This document shows, in pieces, positions 52,047 to 61,949 of a stretch of 64,000 nucleotides of DNA. The translations under genes and the position numbers were made by a program. The notes under the pieces are model-generated. The model did not search any database. It saw only the letters and a program-made list of their open reading frames with translations, and was not told where the DNA came from. How positions within the stretch are numbered: the first letter of the stretch is position 1; every line of letters begins with the position of its first letter. Source of the stretch: Ewingella americana (GTDB taxonomy: Bacteria; Pseudomonadota; Gammaproteobacteria; Enterobacterales; Enterobacteriaceae). Location: positions 186,001 to 250,000 of the forward strand of contig NZ_RCZD01000003.1 of assembly GCF_006438725.1 (NCBI RefSeq), given 5' to 3'.

Positions 52047-53705
52047 ATGAGTACAGCTTACACAGTAGGTGACTATCTTCTCGACCGTTTGGCTTACCGT
52101 GGCGTGACGGAGTTATTCGGTGTGCCCGGTGACTACAATCTGCAATTTCTTGACCACGTGATCAGTCACCCAAAAATTGCCTGGGTGGGGTGTACCAATG
52201 AATTAAATGCCGCTTATGGCGCTGATGGTTATGCACGGCGCAAAGGGGCGGCTGCGCTGCTGACGACGTTCGGTGTGGGCGAACTCAGCGCGTTGAATGG
52301 CCTGGCTGGAAGCTACGCCGAGTATCTGCCGGTGATTCACATCGTCGGTGCGCCAGCGCTCTCCTCACAGCGCAAAGGTGAATTGCTGCACCACTCACTG
52401 GGTGACGGTAACTTCAGCCATTTCGCGAAAATGTCGCAGCCGGTCAGTGTGGCGCAGGGATTGCTGACGCCGGAGAATGCGCTGGAGGAGATCGACCGTG
52501 TTATCACGCAGGCGCTCTACCATTCGCGACCGGGCTATTTACTGCTGCCGAGTGACGTCGCGGCGCTGCCAGTGGCCAGCCGCGCGGCACCACAAAAGCC
52601 GCCCGCAGCGGCATTCTCCCAGGATTCTCTGACCGCGTTTGTTCAGGCTACCCGCGAACTGATGCACGGTGCGCACCGTGTGGCGTTACTGGGCGATTTT
52701 CTTGCCGACCGTTTTGGCGTAAAGGCTGCGCTGTCCCGCTGGATGGACGAGGTACCACTGCCTCACGCCACGTTGTTAATGGGCAAAGGGCTGTTCAATG
52801 AGCAACGTCCCCATTTTGCGGGTACCTACTCAGGAGCCGCCAGCTGTCCTGTTGTTAAAAACGCTATCGAACAGGCTGACGTGCTGATTAACGTGGGCGT
52901 TCGCTTCACCGACACCATCACCGCAGGCTTCACCCAACAATTACCGGAGGGAAAGTGTATCGATATTGACCCGTTCAGCGCCCGTATCGGCCAACAGTTT
53001 TTCCATCAGCTGCCGATGCATGAAGCCGTGCAGGCACTTCATCAATTGACGGCGGAGCTTTGTGTGCAGTGGGAAATACCGCACTTCACCCGCACACCGC
53101 TGCCGGTAACGGACCACGTTGCGCTCGACCAGCAGGTGTTCTGGCAGCACATTCAGGAATTTTTACAACCCGGTGACATTCTGGTGGTGGAGCAGGGAAC
53201 GGCCAGTTTTGGCGCGGCGGCGCTGAATTTACCCGAAGATTGTGACTTTATCGTTCAGCCACTCTGGGGATCGATTGGTTTTACCTTACCGGCGGCGTTC
53301 GGCGCGCAAACAGCCGAACCCGAGCGGCGTGTGATCTTGATTATCGGCGACGGTTCAGCCCAACTGACCTTGCAGGGGCTGGGAGCGGCAATCCGCTACG
53401 GTCTGAAAACCACTATTTTTGTGATTAACAATGATGGCTACACGGTGGAAAGGGCGATCCACGGTGAAACCCAGCGTTATAATGATATCGCCCAATGGAA
53501 CTGGACGCTGTTTCCGGCAGCCTTTGGCGGTAAAAATGTGCTGAGCGTACGGGTGGAAGATCGCCATCAACTGAGTGCGGTGCTGGCGGAAATCCGCGAC
53601 AAACCGCAGATGGCGTGGGTGGAAGTGGTGCTGCCTAAAATGGATATTCCTGAACTGCTTGGGGCGGTGACCAAGTCTATTGCGAAGCGCAATTCAGGGC
53701 TGTAG
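52047..53705 (+). CDS. ipdC: indole-3-pyruvate decarboxylase (phenylpyruvate decarboxylase-like)
   Basis: ThDP-dependent decarboxylase that converts indole-3-pyruvate to indole-3-acetaldehyde, the key step of the indole-pyruvate route to the plant hormone indole-3-acetic acid. 552 residues, the same as Enterobacter cloacae IpdC, with closely matching sequence. The catalytic Glu is in GCTNELNAAYGADGYA, the HH pair in GELLHHSLGD, and the ThDP motif in IGDGSAQLTLQGLG then INNDGYTVERAIHG. Of ATG 52044 and 52047 the latter has better spacing from AGGGG. Phenylpyruvate or pyruvate could also be used. E. coli K-12 has no ipdC at this locus. Confidence 0.9.
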   Translation: MSTAYTVGDYLLDRLAYRGVTELFGVPGDYNLQFLDHVISHPKIAWVGCTNELNAAYGADGYARRKGAAALLTTFGVGELSALNGLAGSYAEYLPVIHIVGAPALSSQRKGELLHHSLGDGNFSHFAKMSQPVSVAQGLLTPENALEEIDRVITQALYHSRPGYLLLPSDVAALPVASRAAPQKPPAAAFSQDSLTAFVQATRELMHGAHRVALLGDFLADRFGVKAALSRWMDEVPLPHATLLMGKGLFNEQRPHFAGTYSGAASCPVVKNAIEQADVLINVGVRFTDTITAGFTQQLPEGKCIDIDPFSARIGQQFFHQLPMHEAVQALHQLTAELCVQWEIPHFTRTPLPVTDHVALDQQVFWQHIQEFLQPGDILVVEQGTASFGAAALNLPEDCDFIVQPLWGSIGFTLPAAFGAQTAEPERRVILIIGDGSAQLTLQGLGAAIRYGLKTTIFVINNDGYTVERAIHGETQRYNDIAQWNWTLFPAAFGGKNVLSVRVEDRHQLSAVLAEIRDKPQMAWVEVVLPKMDIPELLGAVTKSIAKRNSGL

Positions 53706-53719
53706 CGCAGTGTCACACG

Positions 53720-54595
53720 TCAGGGTTTATCAGCCAGCAGTGGATCAATCAACTGGTCGATGAACCAGCTTCCCGCGGGTCCCGGCTGGTTGTTTTTACT
53801 CCAGACAGCATCGACTGAAATCAGTTTCGGCCAGCCACGCATCGGTAATGTTACCAGCTTATTATGCCCAAATTGGCGCACCAGCCAGTGCGGCAGAATC
53901 GACCAGCCAAATCCCTGCTCGGCCATCTCCAGCAACATCAGATAACTCGGTGCAGACCAGGTTTGCCCCGGCGTCCGGTTTTCAGTGCGCCGGTAGGGTT
54001 GCAAAATAAGCTGGCGGAAGGTGTGCAGCTGTTCCGGCTGAATATTTGACAGCTGCGCCAGCGGGTGCTCGCGACTGACGAAGATATCCATATCCGTTTG
54101 TTCAGGCAGACGAGCGACGCCAATATCCGGTGGGTACGCGTCCTGAACTTCCAACATCCCAATATGTGCCCGCCCGGCCTGCAACAGATCGATGACATCC
54201 TGATCCTCGGCGATAAGACACTCAAACTCGATATCCGGGTAGCGCTGCTCAAAACGTTTAAGCAAATTTTCATGGTGTGTCGGCTGATAGGTATCAGACA
54301 ACACAAACGTCAGCTGCGTTTCGATTTGTGTGGAAAGACGAATAGCCAGCTCATCGAGGCGCTCGCTGGCGGCCAGAATGGCCTGAACATGATTCAGTAC
54401 CCGTTTCCCCTGCGGGGTCAGCACGGGCTGGCGGCTGCTACGGTCAAATAATGTCAGGCCTAAATCGACCTCAAGATGGGCAATCGCCGTACTGACGGTT
54501 GACTGACTTTTACGTAATTTGCGCGCGGCAGCGGAAAAAGAGCCGGTGTCTGCTGCTTCGACAAACGCCACTAAGGCTTCGGGGGAATAACGCAT
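53720..54595 (-). CDS. LysR-type regulator divergent from PACE efflux gene
   Basis: A 291-residue LysR regulator. Helix-turn-helix: residues about 4-61 (PEALVAFVEAADTGSFSAAA then KSQSTVSTAIAHLEVDLG). The effector domain carries a cluster VSREHPLAQLSNIQPEQL. ATG 54595 begins MRYSPEALV. It is divergent from the PACE transporter across 150 bases, the arrangement seen for AceR-AceI, so it probably controls that gene. Its 3' end meets ipdC. Confidence 0.87.
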   Translation of the reverse strand: MRYSPEALVAFVEAADTGSFSAAARKLRKSQSTVSTAIAHLEVDLGLTLFDRSSRQPVLTPQGKRVLNHVQAILAASERLDELAIRLSTQIETQLTFVLSDTYQPTHHENLLKRFEQRYPDIEFECLIAEDQDVIDLLQAGRAHIGMLEVQDAYPPDIGVARLPEQTDMDIFVSREHPLAQLSNIQPEQLHTFRQLILQPYRRTENRTPGQTWSAPSYLMLLEMAEQGFGWSILPHWLVRQFGHNKLVTLPMRGWPKLISVDAVWSKNNQPGPAGSWFIDQLIDPLLADKP

Positions 54596-54745
54596 CGCTG
54601 CCTCTCTTTGTCAGAAATCAATCCATCTATTTTATCGATATTAACTATCTTTTATCCATCTTATTTAACGATGATAATAACGGCCTGTGACGGATGTCAC
54701 TTCTTAAATTTCCACCATAACAACAACGGAAAATGGCAGGTCTTT

Positions 54746-55234
54746 ATGTCAATCAATTCAAAAAACACCTCTAAAAAAACATTGGGTGAACGCATTTTTC
54801 ACGCCATCGGTTTTGAGGCACTGGCGGTGCTGATTTCCGCCCCGGCCGCCGCATGGCTGTTAAACAAATCCATTTTCGAAATGGGTACGCTGGCCATTCT
54901 GCTTTCCACTACCGCGATGGTATGGAACATCATTTATAACTCGGTTTTTGACCGCCTGTGGCCGGTGAGCCGTGTTACCCGCACGATGAAAGTTCGGGTG
55001 TGTCATGCGCTGGGGTTTGAAAGCGGGTTCATTCTGATCGGTTTACCGATTGCTGCGGGCTGGCTCGGAATTTCACTGCTGAACGCGTTTATGCTGGAGA
55101 TCGGTTTCTTCCTGTTCTTCCTGCCGTACACCATCGCCTACAACTGGCTCTACGATACCCTGCGTCAGCGCGTGGTGAACCGCAACAATGCTAAGCGCGA
55201 GAAAACGGCAAAACGCTGTTCAGCCAAGCATTGA
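54746..55234 (+). CDS. PACE-family biocide/multidrug efflux transporter
   Basis: A 162-residue membrane protein with four helices, built from two bacterial transmembrane pair domains. Each domain carries the PACE motifs: RIFHAIGFE and WNIIYNSVFDRLW in the first, RVCHALGFE and AYNWLYDTLRQR in the second. The family (AceI type) exports chlorhexidine, acriflavine and short diamines such as cadaverine. ATG 54746 has AGG upstream; the longer frame to 54608 has no site. Divergent from a LysR gene. Confidence 0.92.
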   Translation: MSINSKNTSKKTLGERIFHAIGFEALAVLISAPAAAWLLNKSIFEMGTLAILLSTTAMVWNIIYNSVFDRLWPVSRVTRTMKVRVCHALGFESGFILIGLPIAAGWLGISLLNAFMLEIGFFLFFLPYTIAYNWLYDTLRQRVVNRNNAKREKTAKRCSAKH

Positions 55235-55318
55235 TCTTCAAGCCTGAATTGTCAGCCGGCTGCGCCTCAGTTATGTTCTTATTCATTTATGGATAAGAAC
55301 AACCTTAAGGTTCAACAG

Positions 55319-56017
55319 ATGAAAACGTTAGGTCTGATCGGCGGCATGAGTTGGGAATCCACCGTGCCCTATTACCGCACCATCAACGAACACATCAAGC
55401 AACAGCTTGGCGGATTACACTCTGCCAGGCTGTTTTTGCATAGTGTCGATTTCTATGACATCGAGCAGTTGCAGGCTAAAGGTGACTGGCAGCAGGCTGG
55501 AAAAATTCTGGGAGAAGCAGCACACGCACTGGCTCGCGCGGGTGCTGAAGTCATCGTGGTTTGTACCAACACCATGCATAAAGTAGCCGACGATATCGAA
55601 CGCATTGGCGGTTTACCTTTGCTGCACATTGCCGATGCCACGGCGGCTAAAATTAAGCAGCAGGGCCTTGCACGCATTGGATTATTGGGCACTAAATTCA
55701 CGATGGAGCAGGATTTTTATCGCGGGCGTTTGCAGGATAAGCATCAGATCGAAGTGGTAACGCCGGATGAGGCCGATCGCGATATTGTGCACCGCATCAT
55801 CTATGAGGAGCTATGTCTGGGGAAAATCTGCGAGGCGTCCCGCGAAGAGTACCGCAGGATCATCGGCAAACTGGAGCTGCAGGGCGTTGAGGGGATCATT
55901 TTGGGCTGTACTGAGATCACCTTGCTGGTGGGAGCAGCAGATGCGGCGGTGCCGGTGTTCGACACCACGGCTATTCATGCGCTGGCGGCGGCAGAATACG
56001 CGCTTGCCGCCTCCTGA
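55319..56017 (+). CDS. amino-acid racemase, aspartate/glutamate racemase family (YgeA-like)
   Basis: A 232-residue PLP-independent racemase, close to E. coli YgeA (230 residues), which has been reported to act on several amino acids including homoserine. The two active-site cysteines are in VVCTNTMHKV and ILGCTEITLL, and GGMSWESTVPYYRTIN opens the protein. ATG 55319 has AAGG eight bases upstream. Its end is four bases from the end of convergent yfeO with no terminator between. Substrate uncertain. Confidence 0.9.
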   Translation: MKTLGLIGGMSWESTVPYYRTINEHIKQQLGGLHSARLFLHSVDFYDIEQLQAKGDWQQAGKILGEAAHALARAGAEVIVVCTNTMHKVADDIERIGGLPLLHIADATAAKIKQQGLARIGLLGTKFTMEQDFYRGRLQDKHQIEVVTPDEADRDIVHRIIYEELCLGKICEASREEYRRIIGKLELQGVEGIILGCTEITLLVGAADAAVPVFDTTAIHALAAAEYALAAS

Positions 56018-56021
56018 CGTT

Positions 56022-57302
56022 TTACTTCTTCAGATCTGATTCTGACCCGCCCTGATTACGGCGGGCAGGCAGATATTTACTGACCAGCATCAGCGGCCTA
56101 CCCGCGAGTAACAGCCAGGCGGGTAGCATCACGATGCACAGCAGCGGCAATAACTTCAGGCCTGGCACCACGGCCGCGGCCATAAACAGGCTTAGCCAGC
56201 CATCGCGGGTCACCACCAGCACCATGCCCATCACGGCGCAGGAAACGGTCACTGCCGCAGGCACGTTCGGCGCGTATTGATGCAACATCAGGCCGAGCGA
56301 CACCCCAACAAACACGGCCGGAAAGATGCGACCCCCACGAAAACCACAGGCTGCCGCGACCACGAGGGCGGCGAGTTTGGTCAGCGTTATCGCCAGCATC
56401 GAACTGATGCCAAACATCTGATTGGACCCCGCCAGCTGTTTCATCTCATCCAGCCCTTTGAACAGGGTGATCTCCCCGCCAATCAGCGCCAGCAGACCCA
56501 GCACAAACCCGCCAATACTCAATTTCAGCATGGGGTTGCGGATGCCGTTAAACATCCGGTGCAGATGAGGGAATATCCACACGCCAATCATGCCGAGTGC
56601 AATCGCAATCAGCACCACGACGGAGCCGCTGAACAGATCCACTAATTCAGTGGTGTTGTAAGGGGCAATGTTGAGTGAGAAATCAGGCACGAAGAACTGG
56701 TCGGTGGTCACCGCGCCAGTACCGGCCGCGACCAGGGGGGCAAACAGGCGATCCCACAAAGGAACGTCTTTATCTCCGCCCAGCGTTTGGGAGAAGATCA
56801 GCGCTGCGGCTACCGGTGTACCAAACAGTGCGCCAATCGTGCCAGACGCTGCCAGGATCACCCAATCTGTGGTCGGAACCTGAGGCAACAAGCGTCTGCC
56901 TGCTGCGGCAGCCAGCGCGATGTTAATCACGGTAATAGGATATTCCGGCCCGAGGCTGACACCGCCCGCCAGCCCCAGCATCAGCGCCAGCGCCAGTCCC
57001 GGTAAAGCATTCAGCGGCACTGGCGCACCAACCAAAGATTCACTGGCAGGATCCGGTCCGGCGTGGCCCGGCATATACTTAATCAATGCACCGACGCCCA
57101 AACCTGTCAGCGTAAGCATAAACAGCGTCCAGCTCGCGGACTGAGTATTAATATGCAGGGTGGAGGGGATGTGTTGCCAGAGCAAGGTTTGTAACGCGCC
57201 AGCCAACAGCATAACCGCCACCAGTATCAGGCTGGAAAGCGCGCCGATGACCATGGCTGGCAGGGCAAACGCCAGCATGATTTTCGCACGGGGATGCAAC
57301 AT
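56022..57302 (-). CDS. yfeO: YfeO-like ion channel (ClC-type family)
   Basis: A 426-residue membrane protein of the YfeO family, related to ClC chloride channels/antiporters. The ClC-type selectivity segment is seen as [15 protein letters not shown], with [17 protein letters not shown] and [15 protein letters not shown] further on. About ten or more helices. The start ATG 57302 has AAAGGAAA upstream. E. coli yfeO also neighbours glk. Ion specificity unknown. Confidence 0.9.
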   Translation of the reverse strand: MLHPRAKIMLAFALPAMVIGALSSLILVAVMLLAGALQTLLWQHIPSTLHINTQSASWTLFMLTLTGLGVGALIKYMPGHAGPDPASESLVGAPVPLNALPGLALALMLGLAGGVSLGPEYPITVINIALAAAAGRRLLPQVPTTDWVILAASGTIGALFGTPVAAALIFSQTLGGDKDVPLWDRLFAPLVAAGTGAVTTDQFFVPDFSLNIAPYNTTELVDLFSGSVVVLIAIALGMIGVWIFPHLHRMFNGIRNPMLKLSIGGFVLGLLALIGGEITLFKGLDEMKQLAGSNQMFGISSMLAITLTKLAALVVAAACGFRGGRIFPAVFVGVSLGLMLHQYAPNVPAAVTVSCAVMGMVLVVTRDGWLSLFMAAAVVPGLKLLPLLCIVMLPAWLLLAGRPLMLVSKYLPARRNQGGSESDLKK

Positions 57303-57613
57303 GCAACATTTCCTTTCAGTAAAGTAACGCACTTGCCCAGGGCTTCGGCACTGGCGTAGTGATCGCCATGACGGCTAAGAGTCTGGCCGACAGTGATAAT
57401 ATTTTAAAAGAGACTACGCATAAATGTGCGTTGGCTTAAATCGGCGTTGCAGCCTATGGCAATTACCGCTATTTTGCCCTCACAATTATGTCATCTTCTC
57501 TTATTCTGCGGGCGGCTTTTGACCCGTCTCAACGATTGATAATAACGGCTTTTATCGGTTTTGCTCAGCCCCAAATTACGCAGGATCAAGAATCTACTTT
57601 TTCGGAGAATAAA
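57303..57613. promoter_or_regulatory. yfeO/glk divergent region
   Basis: 311 bp without a gene. An in-frame extension of glk up to 57488 has no coding signs. Holds both promoters; I see no recognisable operator. Confidence 0.35.
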
Positions 57614-58585
57614 ATGAACCAATACTCCCTGGTGGGTGACGTCGGCGGCACTAACTGTCGGCTGGCTTTGTGCGCGCTCGACAGCGGTGAAATCTCGGCG
57701 GCGAAGACCTTTTCTGGTCTGGACTACGACAGTCTCGAAGAGGTGGTCCGTGTGTATCTGGAGCAGCAGCATCAGGATGTGAAACACGCCTGTATCGCGA
57801 TTGCCTGCCCGATAACCGGCGACTGGGTGGCCATGACCAACCATACCTGGGCATTTTCCATCGCGGAAATGAAAGCGGGTCTGAAACTGGATCATCTCGA
57901 AGTTATCAATGATTTTACTGCGGTATCGATGACCATTCCGATGTTGCAGGACAAAGACTTATTGCAGTTTGGGGGTAAAAAACCACTCGACGGCAAACCG
58001 GCGGTGATTTACGGCGCAGGTACCGGGCTTGGCGTTGCGCATCTGATTCACGCCGATAAACGCTGGCTGAGCTTGCCTGGCGAGGGCGGTCACGTGGACT
58101 TTGCACCGAACAGCGAAGAGGAGGACATGATCCTTGAACAGTTGCGCACGGATATGGGCCACGTCTCTGCCGAACGTATTCTCTCCGGGCCGGGGTTGGT
58201 GAATCTGTACCGCGCCATTGTAAAATCAGATAACCGCGTGCCGGAAAATCTGGCACCGAAGGACGTAACAGAACGGGCTCTGGGCGAAGATGATGTGGAT
58301 TGTCGCCGCGCACTGTCGCTTTTTTGCGTGATCATGGGACGGTTTGGCGGCAATCTGGCGCTGACCATGGGCACTTTTGGCGGGGTTTATATCGCGGGTG
58401 GAATCGTGCCGCGCTTCCTCGAATTCTTCAAAGCCTCCGGTTTCCGTGCGGCCTTCGAGGACAAAGGGCGCTTCAAAGACTATTTGGTCGATATCCCGGT
58501 TTATCTCATTATCCATGACCAACCCGGTTTGTTAGGCGCCGGAGCCTATCTGCGTCAGTCAATGGGGCATAACCTGCGCCCTTGA
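57614..58585 (+). CDS. glk: glucokinase
   Basis: Phosphorylates free glucose with ATP, feeding glycolysis from internal sugars such as maltose breakdown. 323 residues (E. coli 321). The ATP motif [14 protein letters not shown] opens the protein. Active-site segments [21 protein letters not shown] and [12 protein letters not shown] follow, as does [14 protein letters not shown] 57614 is preceded by GGAG. A terminator shared with ypdB follows. Confidence 0.97.
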   Translation: MNQYSLVGDVGGTNCRLALCALDSGEISAAKTFSGLDYDSLEEVVRVYLEQQHQDVKHACIAIACPITGDWVAMTNHTWAFSIAEMKAGLKLDHLEVINDFTAVSMTIPMLQDKDLLQFGGKKPLDGKPAVIYGAGTGLGVAHLIHADKRWLSLPGEGGHVDFAPNSEEEDMILEQLRTDMGHVSAERILSGPGLVNLYRAIVKSDNRVPENLAPKDVTERALGEDDVDCRRALSLFCVIMGRFGGNLALTMGTFGGVYIAGGIVPRFLEFFKASGFRAAFEDKGRFKDYLVDIPVYLIIHDQPGLLGAGAYLRQSMGHNLRP

Positions 58586-58632
58586 AGCCACAGCGGCGTT
58601 AGCTGCAGCTCCAATGACTTTGGGTATGCCAT

Positions 58633-58662
58633 GCGGTTCTTCTTTTTCGAAGAGCCGCTTTT
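58633..58662. terminator. bidirectional terminator, glk / ypdB
   Basis: GCGGTTCTTC-TTTTTC-GAAGAGCCGC followed by TTTT; the two genes are convergent. Confidence 0.8.
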
Positions 58663-58668
58663 ACTTCA

Positions 58669-59406
58669 CTAAAACCGCATTAATCTTCTGAATTCCTTCA
58701 CCTTGCTTCTGCTCACTGGCACTTCGAAATCCAAATCGCTCAGGCGCAAAATGTAGGTGTTGTTAAACCACGGCACAATTTCGCGGATCTTTGATAAATT
58801 CACGCAGTACGATCGGTGACAACGGAAAAAATGCTCCTCCGGCAGGCGGTTGCACAGTTCGCTGATGTTCATCGGCATGGTGAACTCTTCCCGGCGCGTA
58901 AATACCTGGGTGACTTTTTCCTGCGCGGCGGCGTAATAAATATCGTTAATGTCGGTGACGATGATCCGCTCATCTTTGATCAGGTTAATGCTGTGGCTGA
59001 CCCGGTTACTGCTCGGCGTGGTCTGGGTCTGCTCCTGTTTATCGCGCTTAAAATGCAACTCGAGTTTTTGCAGCATGGTGACGATACGTGACTCGTGATA
59101 CGGCTTGAGAATGTAGTCAAATGCTTCGATTTCGAAGGCTTCGGCGGCATGCTCCTTATAAGCGGTAATAAACACGATATAAGGCTTATGGGCGAATTTA
59201 CTGATGTTTTGCGCCAGCAATACGCCATCGAGCGACGGGATGCTGATGTCGAGAAAAATCGCATCCACTTCATGCGTTTGCAGATACTTCAGCACGTCCA
59301 GACCATCATCAAAAGTGGCTGCAATATTGATGCTGCTGTGAGCTTTAATCAGATAAGTCAGCTCCTCCTGAGCGAGGACTTCATCCTCAACAATGATGGC
59401 TTTCAT
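58669..59406 (-). CDS. ypdB: LytTR response regulator YpdB
   Basis: A 245-residue regulator. Receiver domain with D53 in [12 protein letters not shown]; LytTR DNA-binding domain from about residue 140 ([35 protein letters not shown]). Works with YpdA; in E. coli the pair responds to external pyruvate and activates yhjX, a transporter gene not in this window. The start overlaps the ypdA stop by four bases. Confidence 0.95.
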   Translation of the reverse strand: MKAIIVEDEVLAQEELTYLIKAHSSINIAATFDDGLDVLKYLQTHEVDAIFLDISIPSLDGVLLAQNISKFAHKPYIVFITAYKEHAAEAFEIEAFDYILKPYHESRIVTMLQKLELHFKRDKQEQTQTTPSSNRVSHSINLIKDERIIVTDINDIYYAAAQEKVTQVFTRREEFTMPMNISELCNRLPEEHFFRCHRSYCVNLSKIREIVPWFNNTYILRLSDLDFEVPVSRSKVKEFRRLMRF

Positions 59407-61076
59407 GCGCTTTTATCCCGGGTGATCAAAAATGAAATCTCGGTGCCGGGTTCCAGGCGACGGATCTGCAAACCCTGGCCGTAAAGTAATGAAACGCGGT
59501 GATGCACATTCAGCAGGCCGATTTTATTGCCCGGCATTTCATTGGCCGCGACGCGCTCAATCGTTTCCTGATTAATACCGTGGCCGGTGTCTTTGACCGA
59601 CACCTTAATATTCCCGCCGCTGTGTTTGACGGCGATCACCACCACGCCTTTGCCGCTGCACGGCTGAATGCCGTGAACAATGGCGTTTTCCACTAACGGC
59701 TGGATCAGCAAACTTGGGATCCGTACCGAAATGTCGTCATCGATATCATAAATTACCGTCAGTTTGCTGCCAAAACGCGCCTGTTCGATGGCGATGTAAT
59801 CCTGCACCTGATGCAACTCTTTGCGCAGGTCGATAAGCTCGTCATTCAGCTCGAGGTTATAGCGCAGATAGCGCGACAGATTGATGATCAACTGGCGGGC
59901 GGTATCGGGGCGAACGCGGATCGACGATGAAATGGCGTTCAGCGCATTAAACAGAAAATGCGGATTGATTTTGCTTTGCAGCGCACGCATCTCGGCTTTA
60001 TTGGCCATTTCGCGCAACTGCTCGGCCCGTGATACTTCCATTTGCGTGGAGATAATTTGCGACAGCCCGACGGCCATGACTTTCAGCGAATAGGTAATGC
60101 GGTGGGCGTGGCAGTAGTAGATTTTCAGTGAGCCGGTCACCACCCCTTTTTCCCACAGCGGAATGATGATCAGCGAGTGGATCTGCGGTGTGCGGTGCAT
60201 CTCATCGTTATTCTTGATGGTGATTTTGCCCTTTTCCAGCGTCAATTTCGTGATGTCGCTGAGGGTTTCATGGCCAATATTGTACTGCTCGGCGCCGACG
60301 CCGACATACGCCAGAATGTTTTTTGTGTCAGTGATGGCGACCGCGTCGGCGTTGATATCTTCACGGATAATGCCGCAAATGGTCGCCAGAGATTCGGCAT
60401 TGATATTGCGAAAATAAGGCAAGGTTTTATTGGCAATATCCAGCGCCAGCCTTGCCTGACGCGCGGCGATCACCTCTTTCTCATCTTCCACGCTTTGCAC
60501 CAGCAGCACGATAAGCCCGATCGAACTGGCCCCGAGGATCAGCGGCGCGGCGATATTCATCACAATATCCAGCCCCAGTGAAAAAGGTTTCGCCATCAGC
60601 AGGATCAGTACCATCGTCAGCGCTTCACACAGCATCCCGGCGGCAATCCCGACTTTCCAGCGGTGGGCTTTCTTCACCTTAAGGTTGATATAACCTGACA
60701 GAATACCGGCGGTAATACTGGTGATCAGGCAGGGAAGGGACGTTGGGCCATGAATGTCGATCAAGAAGCGGTGGGTGCCAGAAATCACGCCGGTGATAAT
60801 ACCGACCCACGGTCCAAACAGAATACCGCCAGAGATAATGGCGATGGTGCGCACGTTAATCAGTGAGCCTTCAACATTAATGCCTGACAGCGTGCCAAAA
60901 ATCGCAAACAGCGAGAAAATGGTCGTCACCGCAGCCAGTTCCAGTGGCGTGTGATTATGGCTCTCTTTCTGTAACAGCTTGCGGAACAGGCGGGTACGGG
61001 TCAGGAAGAACAGGCAGATCAACATCAGGGCTGCACGGTCAAAGACCGCCAGTAACATCTCAAACACTTGCGGCAC
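59403..61076 (-). CDS. ypdA: pyruvate-responsive sensor histidine kinase YpdA
   Basis: A 557-residue membrane kinase. The first 200 residues are a 5TM-LYT-type membrane domain ([36 protein letters not shown]). A GAF domain covers about 220-350. The kinase core has the LytS-type motif [18 protein letters not shown] with the phospho-acceptor His, and the ATPase G1 box DTGHGINQE. Sequence follows E. coli YpdA throughout. First gene of the ypdAB operon. Confidence 0.95.
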   Translation of the reverse strand: MPQVFEMLLAVFDRAALMLICLFFLTRTRLFRKLLQKESHNHTPLELAAVTTIFSLFAIFGTLSGINVEGSLINVRTIAIISGGILFGPWVGIITGVISGTHRFLIDIHGPTSLPCLITSITAGILSGYINLKVKKAHRWKVGIAAGMLCEALTMVLILLMAKPFSLGLDIVMNIAAPLILGASSIGLIVLLVQSVEDEKEVIAARQARLALDIANKTLPYFRNINAESLATICGIIREDINADAVAITDTKNILAYVGVGAEQYNIGHETLSDITKLTLEKGKITIKNNDEMHRTPQIHSLIIIPLWEKGVVTGSLKIYYCHAHRITYSLKVMAVGLSQIISTQMEVSRAEQLREMANKAEMRALQSKINPHFLFNALNAISSSIRVRPDTARQLIINLSRYLRYNLELNDELIDLRKELHQVQDYIAIEQARFGSKLTVIYDIDDDISVRIPSLLIQPLVENAIVHGIQPCSGKGVVVIAVKHSGGNIKVSVKDTGHGINQETIERVAANEMPGNKIGLLNVHHRVSLLYGQGLQIRRLEPGTEISFLITRDKSA

Positions 61077-61280
61077 GGCAGGCTCTCTGGGTTGTGGCGT
61101 TACAACGCGTAATGATAAGACGCTTCATTCGCGGTAATTTAGGATGATTATTATTGTAGGGATTTTGCAGGGGCAAAACCATAATTCATGGGTACAATCC
61201 CGATTATTATAGGGTGGAAGCCCCATGAGTGTGGGCTGAATAGGCTATTATTTTCTCAACGATGTTGTGCAGGATAACTC

Positions 61281-61832
61281 ATGAAAACACTGACCCCTAT
61301 AGCGTTAACGACGGAACGCCTGCACATGCAGCCGATTGAAAATGAAGACTGGTGGCTGTTTCAACAGCTGTATCAGGACGCCGATGTGATGCGTTTTATT
61401 GGCGCTCTCGACACGCCCGCACAAATCCGCAGCCGTTTTGAGCAACGGCTCGGTTACTGGGACCGCTATGCCGATTTCTGGCTGTGCCTGACTATCCGCG
61501 AGCGTGATACGGGTCAGGCGGTTGGCCTGACAGGGTTCTTCCCCGACTGGCGGCCCTATCAGCAGGGCGAAGTGGGCTTTATCATCTCGCCAGAACATCA
61601 GGGCAAAGGCTACGCCGTGGAGTCACTGCGTGCCGTGCTGAATTTTGCTTTCGACCTGTGCGGGTTCCACCGTTTGCAGGCCAACGTGCTGGAAGGTAAC
61701 CACGGATCGCGCCGGGTGCTGGAGAAATGCGGTTTTCGTCTGGAAGGGAATTTGCGTGAAAGTTACCGTATCGGTGATACCTGGCATAACGACTGGCTGC
61801 TGGGTGTGTTGGCGAGCGATCCGCGAGGTTAA
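61281..61832 (+). CDS. GNAT acetyltransferase (RimJ/RimL-like)
   Basis: A 183-residue acetyltransferase of the Acetyltransf_3 type. The acetyl-CoA motif is EHQGKGYAVES, preceded by EVGFIISP. The core NVLEGNHGSRRVLEKCGFRLEG is characteristic of the group. Members acetylate ribosomal protein N-termini or small molecules; the substrate cannot be told here. ATG 61281 has AGGA upstream. It is divergent from ypdA and precedes alaC. Confidence 0.85.
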   Translation: MKTLTPIALTTERLHMQPIENEDWWLFQQLYQDADVMRFIGALDTPAQIRSRFEQRLGYWDRYADFWLCLTIRERDTGQAVGLTGFFPDWRPYQQGEVGFIISPEHQGKGYAVESLRAVLNFAFDLCGFHRLQANVLEGNHGSRRVLEKCGFRLEGNLRESYRIGDTWHNDWLLGVLASDPRG

Positions 61833-61949
61833 AAATAGGTTGCGCAAACACTCGACAGTTTTTTCCGCCTGAGATATGTTCATTGAGGACCGCATTAGCG
61901 GTCAGCGTCGCTCGGACGGTCCGGGCGCTCACGTATCCTCGAGGAATTT

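Noticed and set aside
57488-57613. 42-residue N-terminal extension of glucokinase
   Set aside because: The family starts at the [14 protein letters not shown] segment, which has a good ribosome site; the upstream part looks like promoter DNA.
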